From: Methylobacterium persicinum
GTDB taxonomy: Bacteria > Pseudomonadota > Alphaproteobacteria > Rhizobiales > Beijerinckiaceae
DNA length: 64,000 nucleotides
Direction of reading: 5' to 3'
Assembly (NCBI RefSeq): GCF_022179525.1
Contig: NZ_BPQX01000045.1
Location: forward strand, 1 to 64,000
The translations under genes and the position numbers were made by a program. A model generated the notes under the pieces. The model saw only the letters and a list, made by a program, of their open reading frames with translations, did not search any database and was not told where the DNA came from. The first letter of the stretch is position 1. The number at the start of each line of letters is the position of its first letter. Shown one piece after another: positions 39,078 to 46,716 of this stretch.

Positions 39078-39095
39078 CCCCGCCACCGGGCGGGG
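39078..39095 (-). other. GC hairpin upstream of the thiamine-binding gene
   Basis: CCCCGCC (39078-39084) pairs with GGCGGGG (39089-39095) across an ACCG loop, in the 116-base gap between the Fae-like gene and the thiamine-binding gene. It could split the array or act as an mRNA processing element. Confidence 0.4.
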
Positions 39096-39170
39096 CGGGA
39101 AAGTCTACACCCGCCGCGCCCTCCGTCCCACCGCCGCCCCTGGGGAAGGGGAGGCGGCCAAGGAGCCGGA

Positions 39171-39710
39171 TCAATATTCGATCAGGTCTTCCAGGGCGTA
39201 GTGCTTCACCGTCTTCCGGTTGGCGATCAACTCATCCACCGTGGGCTCGCCCTTGAGGGCGCGTGCGATGGCGAGTTTCGTCGCCTCGTAGTTGGTGCGG
39301 TAGAGATCCTTGCGGTCGAGGTTGTCGTCGTCGGCGCAGCGCGCGTCGAGCCACACCATGATGATCATGCAGAGATCGTCCAATCCCTCCTTGGGGAGGA
39401 TACGCTCGATGATGCAGTCGACGATGGCGTCGCCGATCGCCGCCTGGACGACACCGCCCAAAAGCTCGACGTAGTCGGCGCTCTGGATGGTGACCTTGCT
39501 CGTCATCATCGTCACCGGGCGCACGAGCTGGTTGAGGTCGCGGACCACGTACATGCGGGTATGGCCCTGGGCCTGACCCATCATCGAGGCGAAGGCCTGA
39601 CCCACCGGGCCGCGGACCGATCCGATCAGCACTTCCGGCATCGCATCGGTGTACTGGCCCTCCGCGGCCAACACGGTGGCTTCACCCGCCCGGAACCAAA
39701 TCTCAGACAT
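39171..39710 (-). CDS. Formaldehyde-activating enzyme (Fae) paralogue
   Basis: 179-residue Fae-family protein. Fae condenses formaldehyde with tetrahydromethanopterin in methylotrophs. The family core is clear: VLIGSVRGPVGQAF, the Lys-containing SKVTI, and NYEATKLAIARALKGEP. The active-site histidine of Methylobacterium Fae (His17, in EVAHIDLIIG) aligns with Met24 here (DAMPEVLIG), so normal catalysis is doubtful. It resembles the extra Fae homologues carried by methylobacteria rather than the housekeeping enzyme. It lies between an Nramp-like transporter and a thiamine-binding protein; a binding or sensing role is plausible. Confidence 0.85.
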   Translation of the reverse strand: MSEIWFRAGEATVLAAEGQYTDAMPEVLIGSVRGPVGQAFASMMGQAQGHTRMYVVRDLNQLVRPVTMMTSKVTIQSADYVELLGGVVQAAIGDAIVDCIIERILPKEGLDDLCMIIMVWLDARCADDDNLDRKDLYRTNYEATKLAIARALKGEPTVDELIANRKTVKHYALEDLIEY

Positions 39711-39771
39711 GATCGTCTCCCTTGCCGCGCCGGGGAGACATCATACGCCTGATGCCGTCAACCGGCATCGG

Positions 39772-41031
39772 TCAGATCAGGCCGATTGCGTCGAGGACAC
39801 CGACCATCGCGAAGGCGATGGTGAGCCCCGCGATCGCGTACACCACCCATTTGTAGGCACCCTTCACGCGCTTGTCCTCGGGCAACGCCCGGGTCGCGAG
39901 GAGAATCAGGAGGCCGAGGGCAAGCGGCAGGAGCAGCGCATTCATCACCTCGACGGCGACGTTGAGGGCGACGAGGTTCGAGACGAGCTGTACGGTGATC
40001 GCCCCGGCCACGACAGCGATGGCGAAGATCGCATAGAAGGCCGGCGCCTCGCGGGGGGACTTTTCCAGGGAATGGGGTCGGCGCGTGACGTCGCCGAAGC
40101 CCCAGGCCAGCGCCAGGGCGACGACGTTGAGCGCGACGAATGCGGCGGCGATGATCCCCACGCCGAACACCGCCTGACCGAGGAGAGAGCCCAGGGCCGG
40201 AGTGAAGGCCTTGGCGAGGTCGCCCACGGTCTGCAGGCCCTGGCCGCTGCCGTCTGCGGCCTTCCCGATGGTCGCGGCGGCCGTCAGCAGGATCGCGCCC
40301 ATGACGCACTGAGAGATCACCGCCCCAATGAACGTATCGAGCCTGGCGCGGCGCATGTGATCCCAGCCGAGCCCCTTATCGACGATGGCTGACTGCTGGT
40401 AGAAGATCATCCAAGGCATGATCACCGCGCCGATATTGGCCGCGATCAGCACGCGGAAGTCTCCATTGCCGAGGGGGATGTGCGCGAACGACTTGAGAAT
40501 CGCCTCGGGGTCGGGCCGGGCTGCCACGGCGAGCCCCACGAAGACCAGTTCGAACAGTCCCACGACGATGGCGACGCGCTCCACCTTCTTGTAGCTGCCG
40601 GTGAAGACGAGGAGCAGCAGTAGCGCGGCCGGGAGCCCGAGGCTGACGAGGCGGGGCACGCCGAACAGGTCGCCGATCCCCGCTATGCCGGAGAACTCGG
40701 TGACGATGGCACCCACCCCCGCCACGACGAGGCCGGCGTAGGAGATCCAGGCGAGGACCGGGCCGTAATGGTCGAGGATCAGCTCGCCGTGCCCCCGTCC
40801 GGTCGCCGTCCCGAGGCGGACCGTTAGTTCCTGAACGATGTAGAGGATCGGGATCAGCAGGATCTGCAGGAGCAGCAGGGAGTAGCCCCATTTTGCGCCG
40901 CTCTGCGCAGCAGTGATCAGACTGCCGACATCCGTATCGGCGAGCATCACCACAAGTCCCGGCCCTGCGACCTTGAGGAATGCCGAGAGGCGGGGCAGGG
41001 AGGAGGCCGTGGAGGCTTGCTGTGTCGGCAT
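39772..41031 (-). CDS. Nramp-related divalent cation transporter
   Basis: 419-residue LeuT-fold transporter with about 11 membrane helices. GPGLVVMLADTDVGSLITAAQSGA matches helix 1 of the Nramp family, but the metal-site DPGN reads DTDV (residues 32-35). In helix 6 the MPHN of manganese/iron transporters reads MPWM. Similar changes occur in Nramp-related magnesium transporters, so Mn/Fe specificity should not be assumed. The gene begins a same-strand array of five, 61 bases before the Fae-like gene, and is divergent from the small gene at 41108. Confidence 0.9.
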   Translation of the reverse strand: MPTQQASTASSLPRLSAFLKVAGPGLVVMLADTDVGSLITAAQSGAKWGYSLLLLQILLIPILYIVQELTVRLGTATGRGHGELILDHYGPVLAWISYAGLVVAGVGAIVTEFSGIAGIGDLFGVPRLVSLGLPAALLLLLVFTGSYKKVERVAIVVGLFELVFVGLAVAARPDPEAILKSFAHIPLGNGDFRVLIAANIGAVIMPWMIFYQQSAIVDKGLGWDHMRRARLDTFIGAVISQCVMGAILLTAAATIGKAADGSGQGLQTVGDLAKAFTPALGSLLGQAVFGVGIIAAAFVALNVVALALAWGFGDVTRRPHSLEKSPREAPAFYAIFAIAVVAGAITVQLVSNLVALNVAVEVMNALLLPLALGLLILLATRALPEDKRVKGAYKWVVYAIAGLTIAFAMVGVLDAIGLI

Positions 41032-41107
41032 GGGGCGGGAACAGGTCCCGGCAGCGCGGGTTCCGCTCAGCGGCGGGGTGCGTCATTTCTCACAGGCAGG
41101 AAGCATC

Positions 41108-41323
41108 ATGGCCGAGCAGCCGGGACGAGAGGCAAGCTGGAGTCTTCAGGCCAGCGCCGTCCGCGAAGGCGTGCGGCTTGAACTGACGCTGCCGGACCTT
41201 TCCGGCGAGTCCTTGACCGCCGCGGTGATCCTCGACCGCGCCGAGGCCAGGGCCTTCGCCCGGGCGCTGCTAGCGGCGGCAGGAGATGCGGCCGAGCGCA
41301 CCTTCCCGCACCCCGACGTTTAG
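41108..41323 (+). CDS. Small hypothetical protein
   Basis: 71 residues, starting at ATG 41108 with AGGAAG about 6 bases upstream. No signal peptide or membrane segment. The sequence (ASAVREGVRLELTLPDLSGE, then an Ala/Arg helix ARAFARALLAAAG) has a beta-strand then helix look but I do not recognise a family. It is divergent from the Nramp-like gene by 76 bases and converges with the lipoprotein gene 4 bases away. Confidence 0.55.
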   Translation: MAEQPGREASWSLQASAVREGVRLELTLPDLSGESLTAAVILDRAEARAFARALLAAAGDAAERTFPHPDV

Positions 41324-41327
41324 CAGG

Positions 41328-41786
41328 CTACTGCGCCTGGAGACCGGGCCGGCGGCCGGGGAGACGGGGGACCTTCGTCCCGCGCTTTTCGACCGGCGCC
41401 GAACAGGAATAGGCGAACTCGCTCTTCAGCGGGTCGAACACCGTCTCGCCGGTGATGGTGCAATCTTCGCGGACGGTCTCGTCCAGATAGGCGCGGGCCG
41501 CGGTCCGGAAGCGGCTCGTGCGGGTGCCGGCCGGGTCCGGATCGATCCGCAGGTCGTTCAGGTTGCAACCCGTGACTTCGCGCAGGGCATTCGAGACGAT
41601 GAGCACCCGGCGCTGCTGCCGGTTGTCATAGACTTCGTAGGGCTCTTTGCAGCCGATGGTCACGACCTGCGATGGCAGGCCGACATAGGTCTTCGAGATG
41701 TAGGAGAAGCTCGTCGCGGTGCAGCCCGCCAGGACCGGGCTCAGCAGCACCGGGGCCGCCAGGACGAGGAGCGGAAGCCGCCGCAC
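41328..41786 (-). CDS. Predicted lipoprotein of unknown function
   Basis: 152 residues. The signal peptide MRRLPLLVLAAPVLLSPVLAGC ends in a lipobox (VLAGC), so lipidation at Cys22 is expected. The mature part has four further cysteines (IGCKEPY, TGCNLND, REDCTI, YSCSAP) and no family I recognise. It lies 112 bases downstream of lpxB on the same strand and could be co-transcribed. Confidence 0.75.
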   Translation of the reverse strand: MRRLPLLVLAAPVLLSPVLAGCTATSFSYISKTYVGLPSQVVTIGCKEPYEVYDNRQQRRVLIVSNALREVTGCNLNDLRIDPDPAGTRTSRFRTAARAYLDETVREDCTITGETVFDPLKSEFAYSCSAPVEKRGTKVPRLPGRRPGLQAQ

Positions 41787-41897
41787 GATCCGCCATTCCT
41801 CTCAATGCGGGATGTCCCGCGTGGCACGGGGTCCATCCGCCGAACATTCCACTCTGCATTGGACCGCGGCTTCACATCCGGTCAAGCTGTCCGTGAC

Positions 41898-43094
41898 TTA
41901 GGCTCCGTCGCCGTCCCCGGCCTGTGGCACTGGAGCCACCGCCGACCGGCGCAGGACCGACAGAACCACCCGTGCCGCCGCCCGGCTCGGCGAGTCGCCG
42001 TCCGGCAGGATCGTCAGCTCATCCATGCGCGCGAGGGCGGCGAGCTGAACCTCCCGATCCGGGCCGCCCCGGAGCAGGGGCAGGAGCGCCGCCACGAGAT
42101 TGTCTGGCGAGCATTCGGCCTGCACGAATTCCGGCATGGCGTTCCGGTCGAGGATCAGGTTCGGCAGCACGATGCTCGGCACCTGAATCAGCCGCCGCGC
42201 GATGAATTCCTCCACCCGCGACACCTTGTAGGCCACGACCGACGGGATTCCAGCGAGCGCCAGTTCGAGGGTGACGGTGCCGGAGGCCGCGAGCGCCGCC
42301 CGTCCGGACCGGAACGCGGCATATTTCGCCGCCTCGCCCGAGACGATCCGCACCGGCACGTCCCATGCCCGCGCCAGTTCCTCGATCCGCGCCCGATGAC
42401 GCGATACCGCCGGAAGAACCGCCTCCACGTCCACCTGCCGGGCGATCCTCGCCAGGGTGGGACCGAAGACCGGCATGAGGCGCTCGATCTCCGAGCGTCG
42501 GGAGCCGGGCAGCACGACGAGAGGGTAGGGCGCCCGGTCGCGCCGCGCCTGTTCCGCCGCATCGGGTCGCAATTCGCCGAGGCGTTCGATCAGGGGATGG
42601 CCCACATAGGTGCAGGCGGGGCCGCCGAGGCGCAGATGCGCATCCGGCTCGAAGGGCAAGAGCGCGAGGACATGATCGATAAACGGGCGCATCCCCTTGG
42701 CCCGCCAGGGCCGCCACGCCCAGACGCTCGGGGACACGTAGTCCACGATCGGGATGGAGGGGGCGGCCTTGCGCACGCGCTGGGCGACGGCATGGGTGAA
42801 GCCGGGGCTGTCGATGATGACCAGCACATCGGGCCGGGCTGCCACGACATCCGCCGCCGTCTCGCGGATCCGCCGCAGCAGGGTCCGCGCCCGGGCGAGG
42901 ACGGGGAGGTAGCCCATCACCGCCACGTCATCGAGGGGGAAGAGCGAGGTGAACCCCGCCTCCGCCATCGCCTCTCCGCCCACTCCCCCAAAGGTCACGC
43001 CGGGGGCGGCCTCCCGGAGAGCCCGCATCAGCTTGGCCCCGAGCTGATCGCCCGAATCCTCCCCGGCGACGAGCCAGATCCTCGGCCCGCTCAC
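41898..43094 (-). CDS. lpxB: Lipid-A-disaccharide synthase
   Basis: 398-residue GT19 glycosyltransferase joining UDP-diacylglucosamine and lipid X to make the lipid A disaccharide at the inner membrane. The N-terminus is IWLVAGEDSGDQLGAKLM, followed by GVGGEAM, the conserved DYVSPSVWAWRPWRA, and LPGSRRSEIERLMP. GTG 43094 overlaps the lpxI stop as GTGA, so translation is coupled. It is the last gene of the lipid A cluster. Confidence 0.97.
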   Translation of the reverse strand: MSGPRIWLVAGEDSGDQLGAKLMRALREAAPGVTFGGVGGEAMAEAGFTSLFPLDDVAVMGYLPVLARARTLLRRIRETAADVVAARPDVLVIIDSPGFTHAVAQRVRKAAPSIPIVDYVSPSVWAWRPWRAKGMRPFIDHVLALLPFEPDAHLRLGGPACTYVGHPLIERLGELRPDAAEQARRDRAPYPLVVLPGSRRSEIERLMPVFGPTLARIARQVDVEAVLPAVSRHRARIEELARAWDVPVRIVSGEAAKYAAFRSGRAALAASGTVTLELALAGIPSVVAYKVSRVEEFIARRLIQVPSIVLPNLILDRNAMPEFVQAECSPDNLVAALLPLLRGGPDREVQLAALARMDELTILPDGDSPSRAAARVVLSVLRRSAVAPVPQAGDGDGA

Positions 43095-43954
43095 GGCGAA
43101 TCCCCGAAGCCGATCACGAACAGGCCCAGCCTGTCGGCCTCCGCGGCGGTGGCCGCCCGGTCGATCACGAGCGTACTTCCGGCCCTCAGGGCGAGGCCGG
43201 CGCAGCCGGCCGCATGGGCGTTGCGGATCGTCCGGGGGCCCACCGTCGGCAGGTCGATCCGCAGGTCCTGGCCAATCTTGGGCGCCTTCACCAAGACCGT
43301 ACCGGCATTGGGCCGACCCCGGCCGAAGGGCTTGCGCCCCAGGGTACGGGCGCGGGCGAGCATTTTGTCAGTGCCTTCGGGCCCTTCGACGGCCAGCACC
43401 CGGTCCCCCGCTACGGCGACAGCCTGCCCGACATCGAAGGGCGCGAGGGCATCGAGCACGGTCCGACCCGTGCGGATGGAGGCGACGGCCTCCCCGTCCG
43501 CCTTCACGAGGCCGAGGGGGCCTTCCGGGCAGAGCAGGTCGGGTGCAACCTCATGGACGCCGAGGACCCTGTGGCCGTTCTCCTCCACCAAGCCGAGGGC
43601 GGCGCGCAGGAGCCGGTCGTCGCCGCCCGCAGCGATCTCGCGCAGGGCCTCCCGGTTGCGCCATGCGGCGCCGGCATTGAAGATCGCCGCCGCACTCGGG
43701 CGGGCCACACTGCCCGCCGGCACCACGATCGCCGGACCCCAGTTGCTGAGGAGCCCGAGGGTCGCCGACAGGTCGAGCAGGTCGACGACGGCGTCGGCCC
43801 TCCCGCGCAGGGCACGGACCGTGAAACCCCGCAGGGCGATCATCCGGAACGGCTTGCCCGCCCGCTCGAGGGAATCCGCGACGAGTTCCGGCAGGCGGCC
43901 GGCGCCGGCGATCAGGACAAGGTTGCCCCCGCCTTGGGTGGACGTCCCGGCCAT
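43091..43954 (-). CDS. lpxI: UDP-2,3-diacylglucosamine diphosphatase, LpxI type
   Basis: 287-residue DUF1009/LpxI hydrolase, the alphaproteobacterial replacement for LpxH, cutting UDP-diacylglucosamine to lipid X and UMP. It has an N-terminal domain (LVLIAGAGRLPELVADSL) and a C-terminal domain with GRPNAGTVLVKAPKIGQDLRIDLPT, including the conserved Asp near DLPTVGPRT. ATG 43954 is 10 bases after the lpxA stop; the end overlaps lpxB. Confidence 0.95.
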   Translation of the reverse strand: MAGTSTQGGGNLVLIAGAGRLPELVADSLERAGKPFRMIALRGFTVRALRGRADAVVDLLDLSATLGLLSNWGPAIVVPAGSVARPSAAAIFNAGAAWRNREALREIAAGGDDRLLRAALGLVEENGHRVLGVHEVAPDLLCPEGPLGLVKADGEAVASIRTGRTVLDALAPFDVGQAVAVAGDRVLAVEGPEGTDKMLARARTLGRKPFGRGRPNAGTVLVKAPKIGQDLRIDLPTVGPRTIRNAHAAGCAGLALRAGSTLVIDRAATAAEADRLGLFVIGFGDSP

Positions 43955-43964
43955 GGTCGCGCGA

Positions 43965-44783
43965 TCAGGCGCCGCCCACCGGAATCGGCGCCTCGCGGGG
44001 CGTGCAGATGGATCGCTTCCCGCCCGCGCGGATGAACTCGAGGATCTCGCGCACAGCCGTATGGGATTCGAAGGTCGTGGAGACGTCCTCGACCCGCTCC
44101 ATCAGTGTGCCCTCTTGGGCGAAGAGCAGGCGATAGGCCCGGCGCAGGGTGTGGATGTCCTCCCGGGCGAAGCCCCGGCGCTGCAGCCCGACGATGTTCA
44201 GGCCCGACAGATAGGCCCGGTTGCCGAGGACCATGCCGTAGGGAATGCAGTCGTTCTCCAAACCGGAGAGGCCGCCGACGAAGGCGTGGGCCCCCACGCG
44301 GGCGAATTGGATCACCGCCGCACCGCCGCCGAGGATGGCGTAATCCCCCACCGAGCAATGCCCGGCCAGCATCACGTTGTTGGAGAACACAACGTGGGAG
44401 CCCACCCGGCAATCGTGCCCCACATGGGAATTGGCCAGGAAGGCGCAGTGGTCGCCGATCACCGTCTCCAGGCCGCCACCGGCGGTGCCCGGGTTCATGG
44501 TGACGCCCTCGCGGATGAGGCAATCCTCACCGATCGTGAGGGTCGAGGGCTCGCCGCGGTACTTCAGGTCCTGGGGCGGATGCCCGATCGAGGCGAAGGG
44601 GAAGATCCGCGTCCGTGCGCCGACGCGGGTGCGCCCTGCGACCACCACGTGGCTGACCAACTCGCAGGCTTCCCCGAGCACCACATCCGGCCCGACATGG
44701 CAGAACGGGCCGACCCGCACGCCGTCGCCGATCACGGCGCCGTCCTCGATCACGGCGCTCGGGTGGATCCCGGGGGTGCTCAT
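43965..44783 (-). CDS. lpxA: Acyl-ACP--UDP-N-acetylglucosamine O-acyltransferase
   Basis: 272-residue left-handed beta-helix acyltransferase, first step of lipid A synthesis. Hexapeptide repeats run from IHPSAVIEDGAVIGDGV onward, with the catalytic His in the HVGHDCRVGS region. ATG 44783 has GGAG 7 bases upstream; the open frame begins one codon earlier at TTG. It follows fabZ after 4 bases. Confidence 0.97.
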   Translation of the reverse strand: MSTPGIHPSAVIEDGAVIGDGVRVGPFCHVGPDVVLGEACELVSHVVVAGRTRVGARTRIFPFASIGHPPQDLKYRGEPSTLTIGEDCLIREGVTMNPGTAGGGLETVIGDHCAFLANSHVGHDCRVGSHVVFSNNVMLAGHCSVGDYAILGGGAAVIQFARVGAHAFVGGLSGLENDCIPYGMVLGNRAYLSGLNIVGLQRRGFAREDIHTLRRAYRLLFAQEGTLMERVEDVSTTFESHTAVREILEFIRAGGKRSICTPREAPIPVGGA

Positions 44784-44787
44784 CAAA

Positions 44788-45252
44788 TCACTCCGTCACC
44801 AGCATGGCGCCGATCTCAGCTTCGGCGACCAGGACGCCGTCCACCTTCGCTTCGCCCCGGAACCACCACATCGTCCGGCGGTGGTTCAGCTTGCGCATCT
44901 CGAAGCGGATCTGGTCGCCGGGAACGACGGGCTTGCGGAACTTGCACTTGTCGATGGTCATGAAGAACACCTGCTTCGTGCGAAGCTCGTCCGTCATGAT
45001 CTGCCGGCAGCAGATGGCCCCCGCCGTCTGCGCCATGCCCTCGATGATGAGGACGCCGGGGAAGACCGGCAGCCCGGGGAAATGGCCCATGAACTGCGGC
45101 TCGTTGGCCGTGACGTTCTTGATGCCGACGCAGCTCTCGTCCCGATCGATGTCCACGATGCGGTCGACCATGAGGAACGGGTAGCGGTGCGGCAGCAATT
45201 CCAGAAGCTTGTGAATGTCCGCCGTGCCGAGAACCTGATCCGTTCCACTCAT
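44788..45252 (-). CDS. fabZ: 3-hydroxyacyl-[ACP] dehydratase FabZ
   Basis: 154-residue hot-dog-fold dehydratase of fatty acid elongation. The catalytic His is in [11 protein letters not shown] and the Glu in [22 protein letters not shown] is the usual N-terminal motif. Placement between lpxD and lpxA balances use of 3-hydroxyacyl-ACP by fatty acid and lipid A synthesis. Confidence 0.97.
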   Translation of the reverse strand: MSGTDQVLGTADIHKLLELLPHRYPFLMVDRIVDIDRDESCVGIKNVTANEPQFMGHFPGLPVFPGVLIIEGMAQTAGAICCRQIMTDELRTKQVFFMTIDKCKFRKPVVPGDQIRFEMRKLNHRRTMWWFRGEAKVDGVLVAEAEIGAMLVTE

Positions 45253-45370
45253 CGTGCCGCGCCGCCCTCGATTGCCGCCTGCGCCCTGCCGACGGTGGCT
45301 TCTCTTCGCAGAAACGCATTGATGTGCAAGGGCGTTCTGGCCGCCAGCGACGGCGCGCCGGGTCTGTCGC

Positions 45371-46432
45371 TCAGTCCTTGTCGCCCTCCGCGGCAGCGTG
45401 TCCCGAGCGCTCGGCGAGGCGGGCGAGGGTCGTCAGCTCGCGGAACCACGCCCGGACGGGCTTGGCCGGAGTGCCACCCCAGCGCGAGCCCGGAGGTACG
45501 TCCCGGTTGACGTTGGAGGAGCCGGCGATCTGAGAGCCCCGCCCGATGCGCAGGTGCCCGACCACGCCGACCTGACCGCCGAGGACGACGTAGTCCTCCA
45601 GGGTCGTGGACCCGGAGATGCCGACGCCGGACACGATCACGCAGTGACGTCCGATCACAACGTTGTGGGCGATCTGAACGAGGTTATCGATCTTCGTGCC
45701 CTCGCCGATCACCGTATCGCGGGAGGCACCCCGGTCGATCGTCGTGTTGGCGCCGATCTCCACGTCGTCCTGCACGATCACCCGGCCGACCTGCGGCACC
45801 TTCAGATGGCTCGCCCCCATGGCGAAGCCGAACCCGTCCTGTCCGATCCGGGCGCCGGGATGGACGATGACTCGGTTGCCGAGCAGGGCGTGGCTCAGGG
45901 TCGTGCCGGCGCCGATGGCGCAATCCCGCCCGATCCGCACCCCTGGCCCGATCACCGCGTTGGGTCCGACGACGGTGCCCGCGCCGATCTCGGCACCGGG
46001 GCCGATGACGGCTCCCGGATCGACGGTGACCCCGTCTTCCAGCTTGGCGTCGGGATGGACATGGGCCCCCGGGGAGAGCCCCCTGCCGCCGAATTGCGGT
46101 CCTGGCTGCAGGGCGTCGGCATAGAGGCGCCCGAGGAGGCTGGCATAGACCCGGTAGGGATCGCGGCAGACCACCGGCACGGTCTCCGCCGGGCAGCGGG
46201 CGGCGAAGCGCGGCCCCACGAGGCAGATCCCGGCGCGGGTCTGCGATAGAGCCTCGCCGTAGCGGGCATTGTCCATATAGGCGAGGTCGTCGGGGCCGGC
46301 GCTCTCCAGGGGTGCCGCTCCGGTAATGGGGCGGCCGGGCTCGACACCCTCGGGCAGGGCGACGCCCGCCGCCGCGGCGACGTCCGAGAAGGTGAGCCCG
46401 GTTGCGGGGGTGAAGAATTGCGTGTCGGACAT
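45371..46432 (-). CDS. lpxD: UDP-3-O-acylglucosamine N-acyltransferase
   Basis: 353-residue acyltransferase adding the second hydroxyacyl chain in lipid A synthesis. It has an N-terminal uridine-binding domain, about ten hexapeptide coils ([16 protein letters not shown]), the catalytic-region HNVVIGRHC, and [11 protein letters not shown] 46432 (MSDTQFF) fits homologues better than the upstream frame. A 118-base gap separates it from fabZ. Confidence 0.96.
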   Translation of the reverse strand: MSDTQFFTPATGLTFSDVAAAAGVALPEGVEPGRPITGAAPLESAGPDDLAYMDNARYGEALSQTRAGICLVGPRFAARCPAETVPVVCRDPYRVYASLLGRLYADALQPGPQFGGRGLSPGAHVHPDAKLEDGVTVDPGAVIGPGAEIGAGTVVGPNAVIGPGVRIGRDCAIGAGTTLSHALLGNRVIVHPGARIGQDGFGFAMGASHLKVPQVGRVIVQDDVEIGANTTIDRGASRDTVIGEGTKIDNLVQIAHNVVIGRHCVIVSGVGISGSTTLEDYVVLGGQVGVVGHLRIGRGSQIAGSSNVNRDVPPGSRWGGTPAKPVRAWFRELTTLARLAERSGHAAAEGDKD

Positions 46433-46644
46433 CTCGAAGCCTGCACGTCGCCCCACCCACGGGCAGGACGACGGGATTTCAGGGCGTTACCCCCGAGGGG
46501 GTTGCCGGTTCGGCCAGGAGGCGACCGACACGACGACCCGGAGCGTTTCCTCTGATCCCCGCGTCGCCGGGATCTCTACCGACGCGGCGAGTCGCCACGC
46601 CGGAAGTCGCGTCGCTCCTTTGGAACTCCCGACGCCAAATAGCA

Positions 46645-46705
46645 ACGCCGGCGCGGACCCCGAGGGACCGGCCGGCGTCGTTGAGTGGGCGGCGGGTCGC
46701 CGCCC
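46645..46705 (-). terminator. Tandem hairpins between bamA and lpxD
   Basis: Just downstream of the bamA stop, GGGCGGC/GCCGCCC (46687-46705) is followed by a larger stem ACGCCGGC/GCCGGCGT (46645-46652 with 46671-46678), with inner pairs CGG/CCG and CCC/GGG. Neither has a T-run. They may attenuate read-through from the abundant bamA transcript into the lpx genes. Confidence 0.5.
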
Positions 46706-46716
46706 GACGGGTCGAC

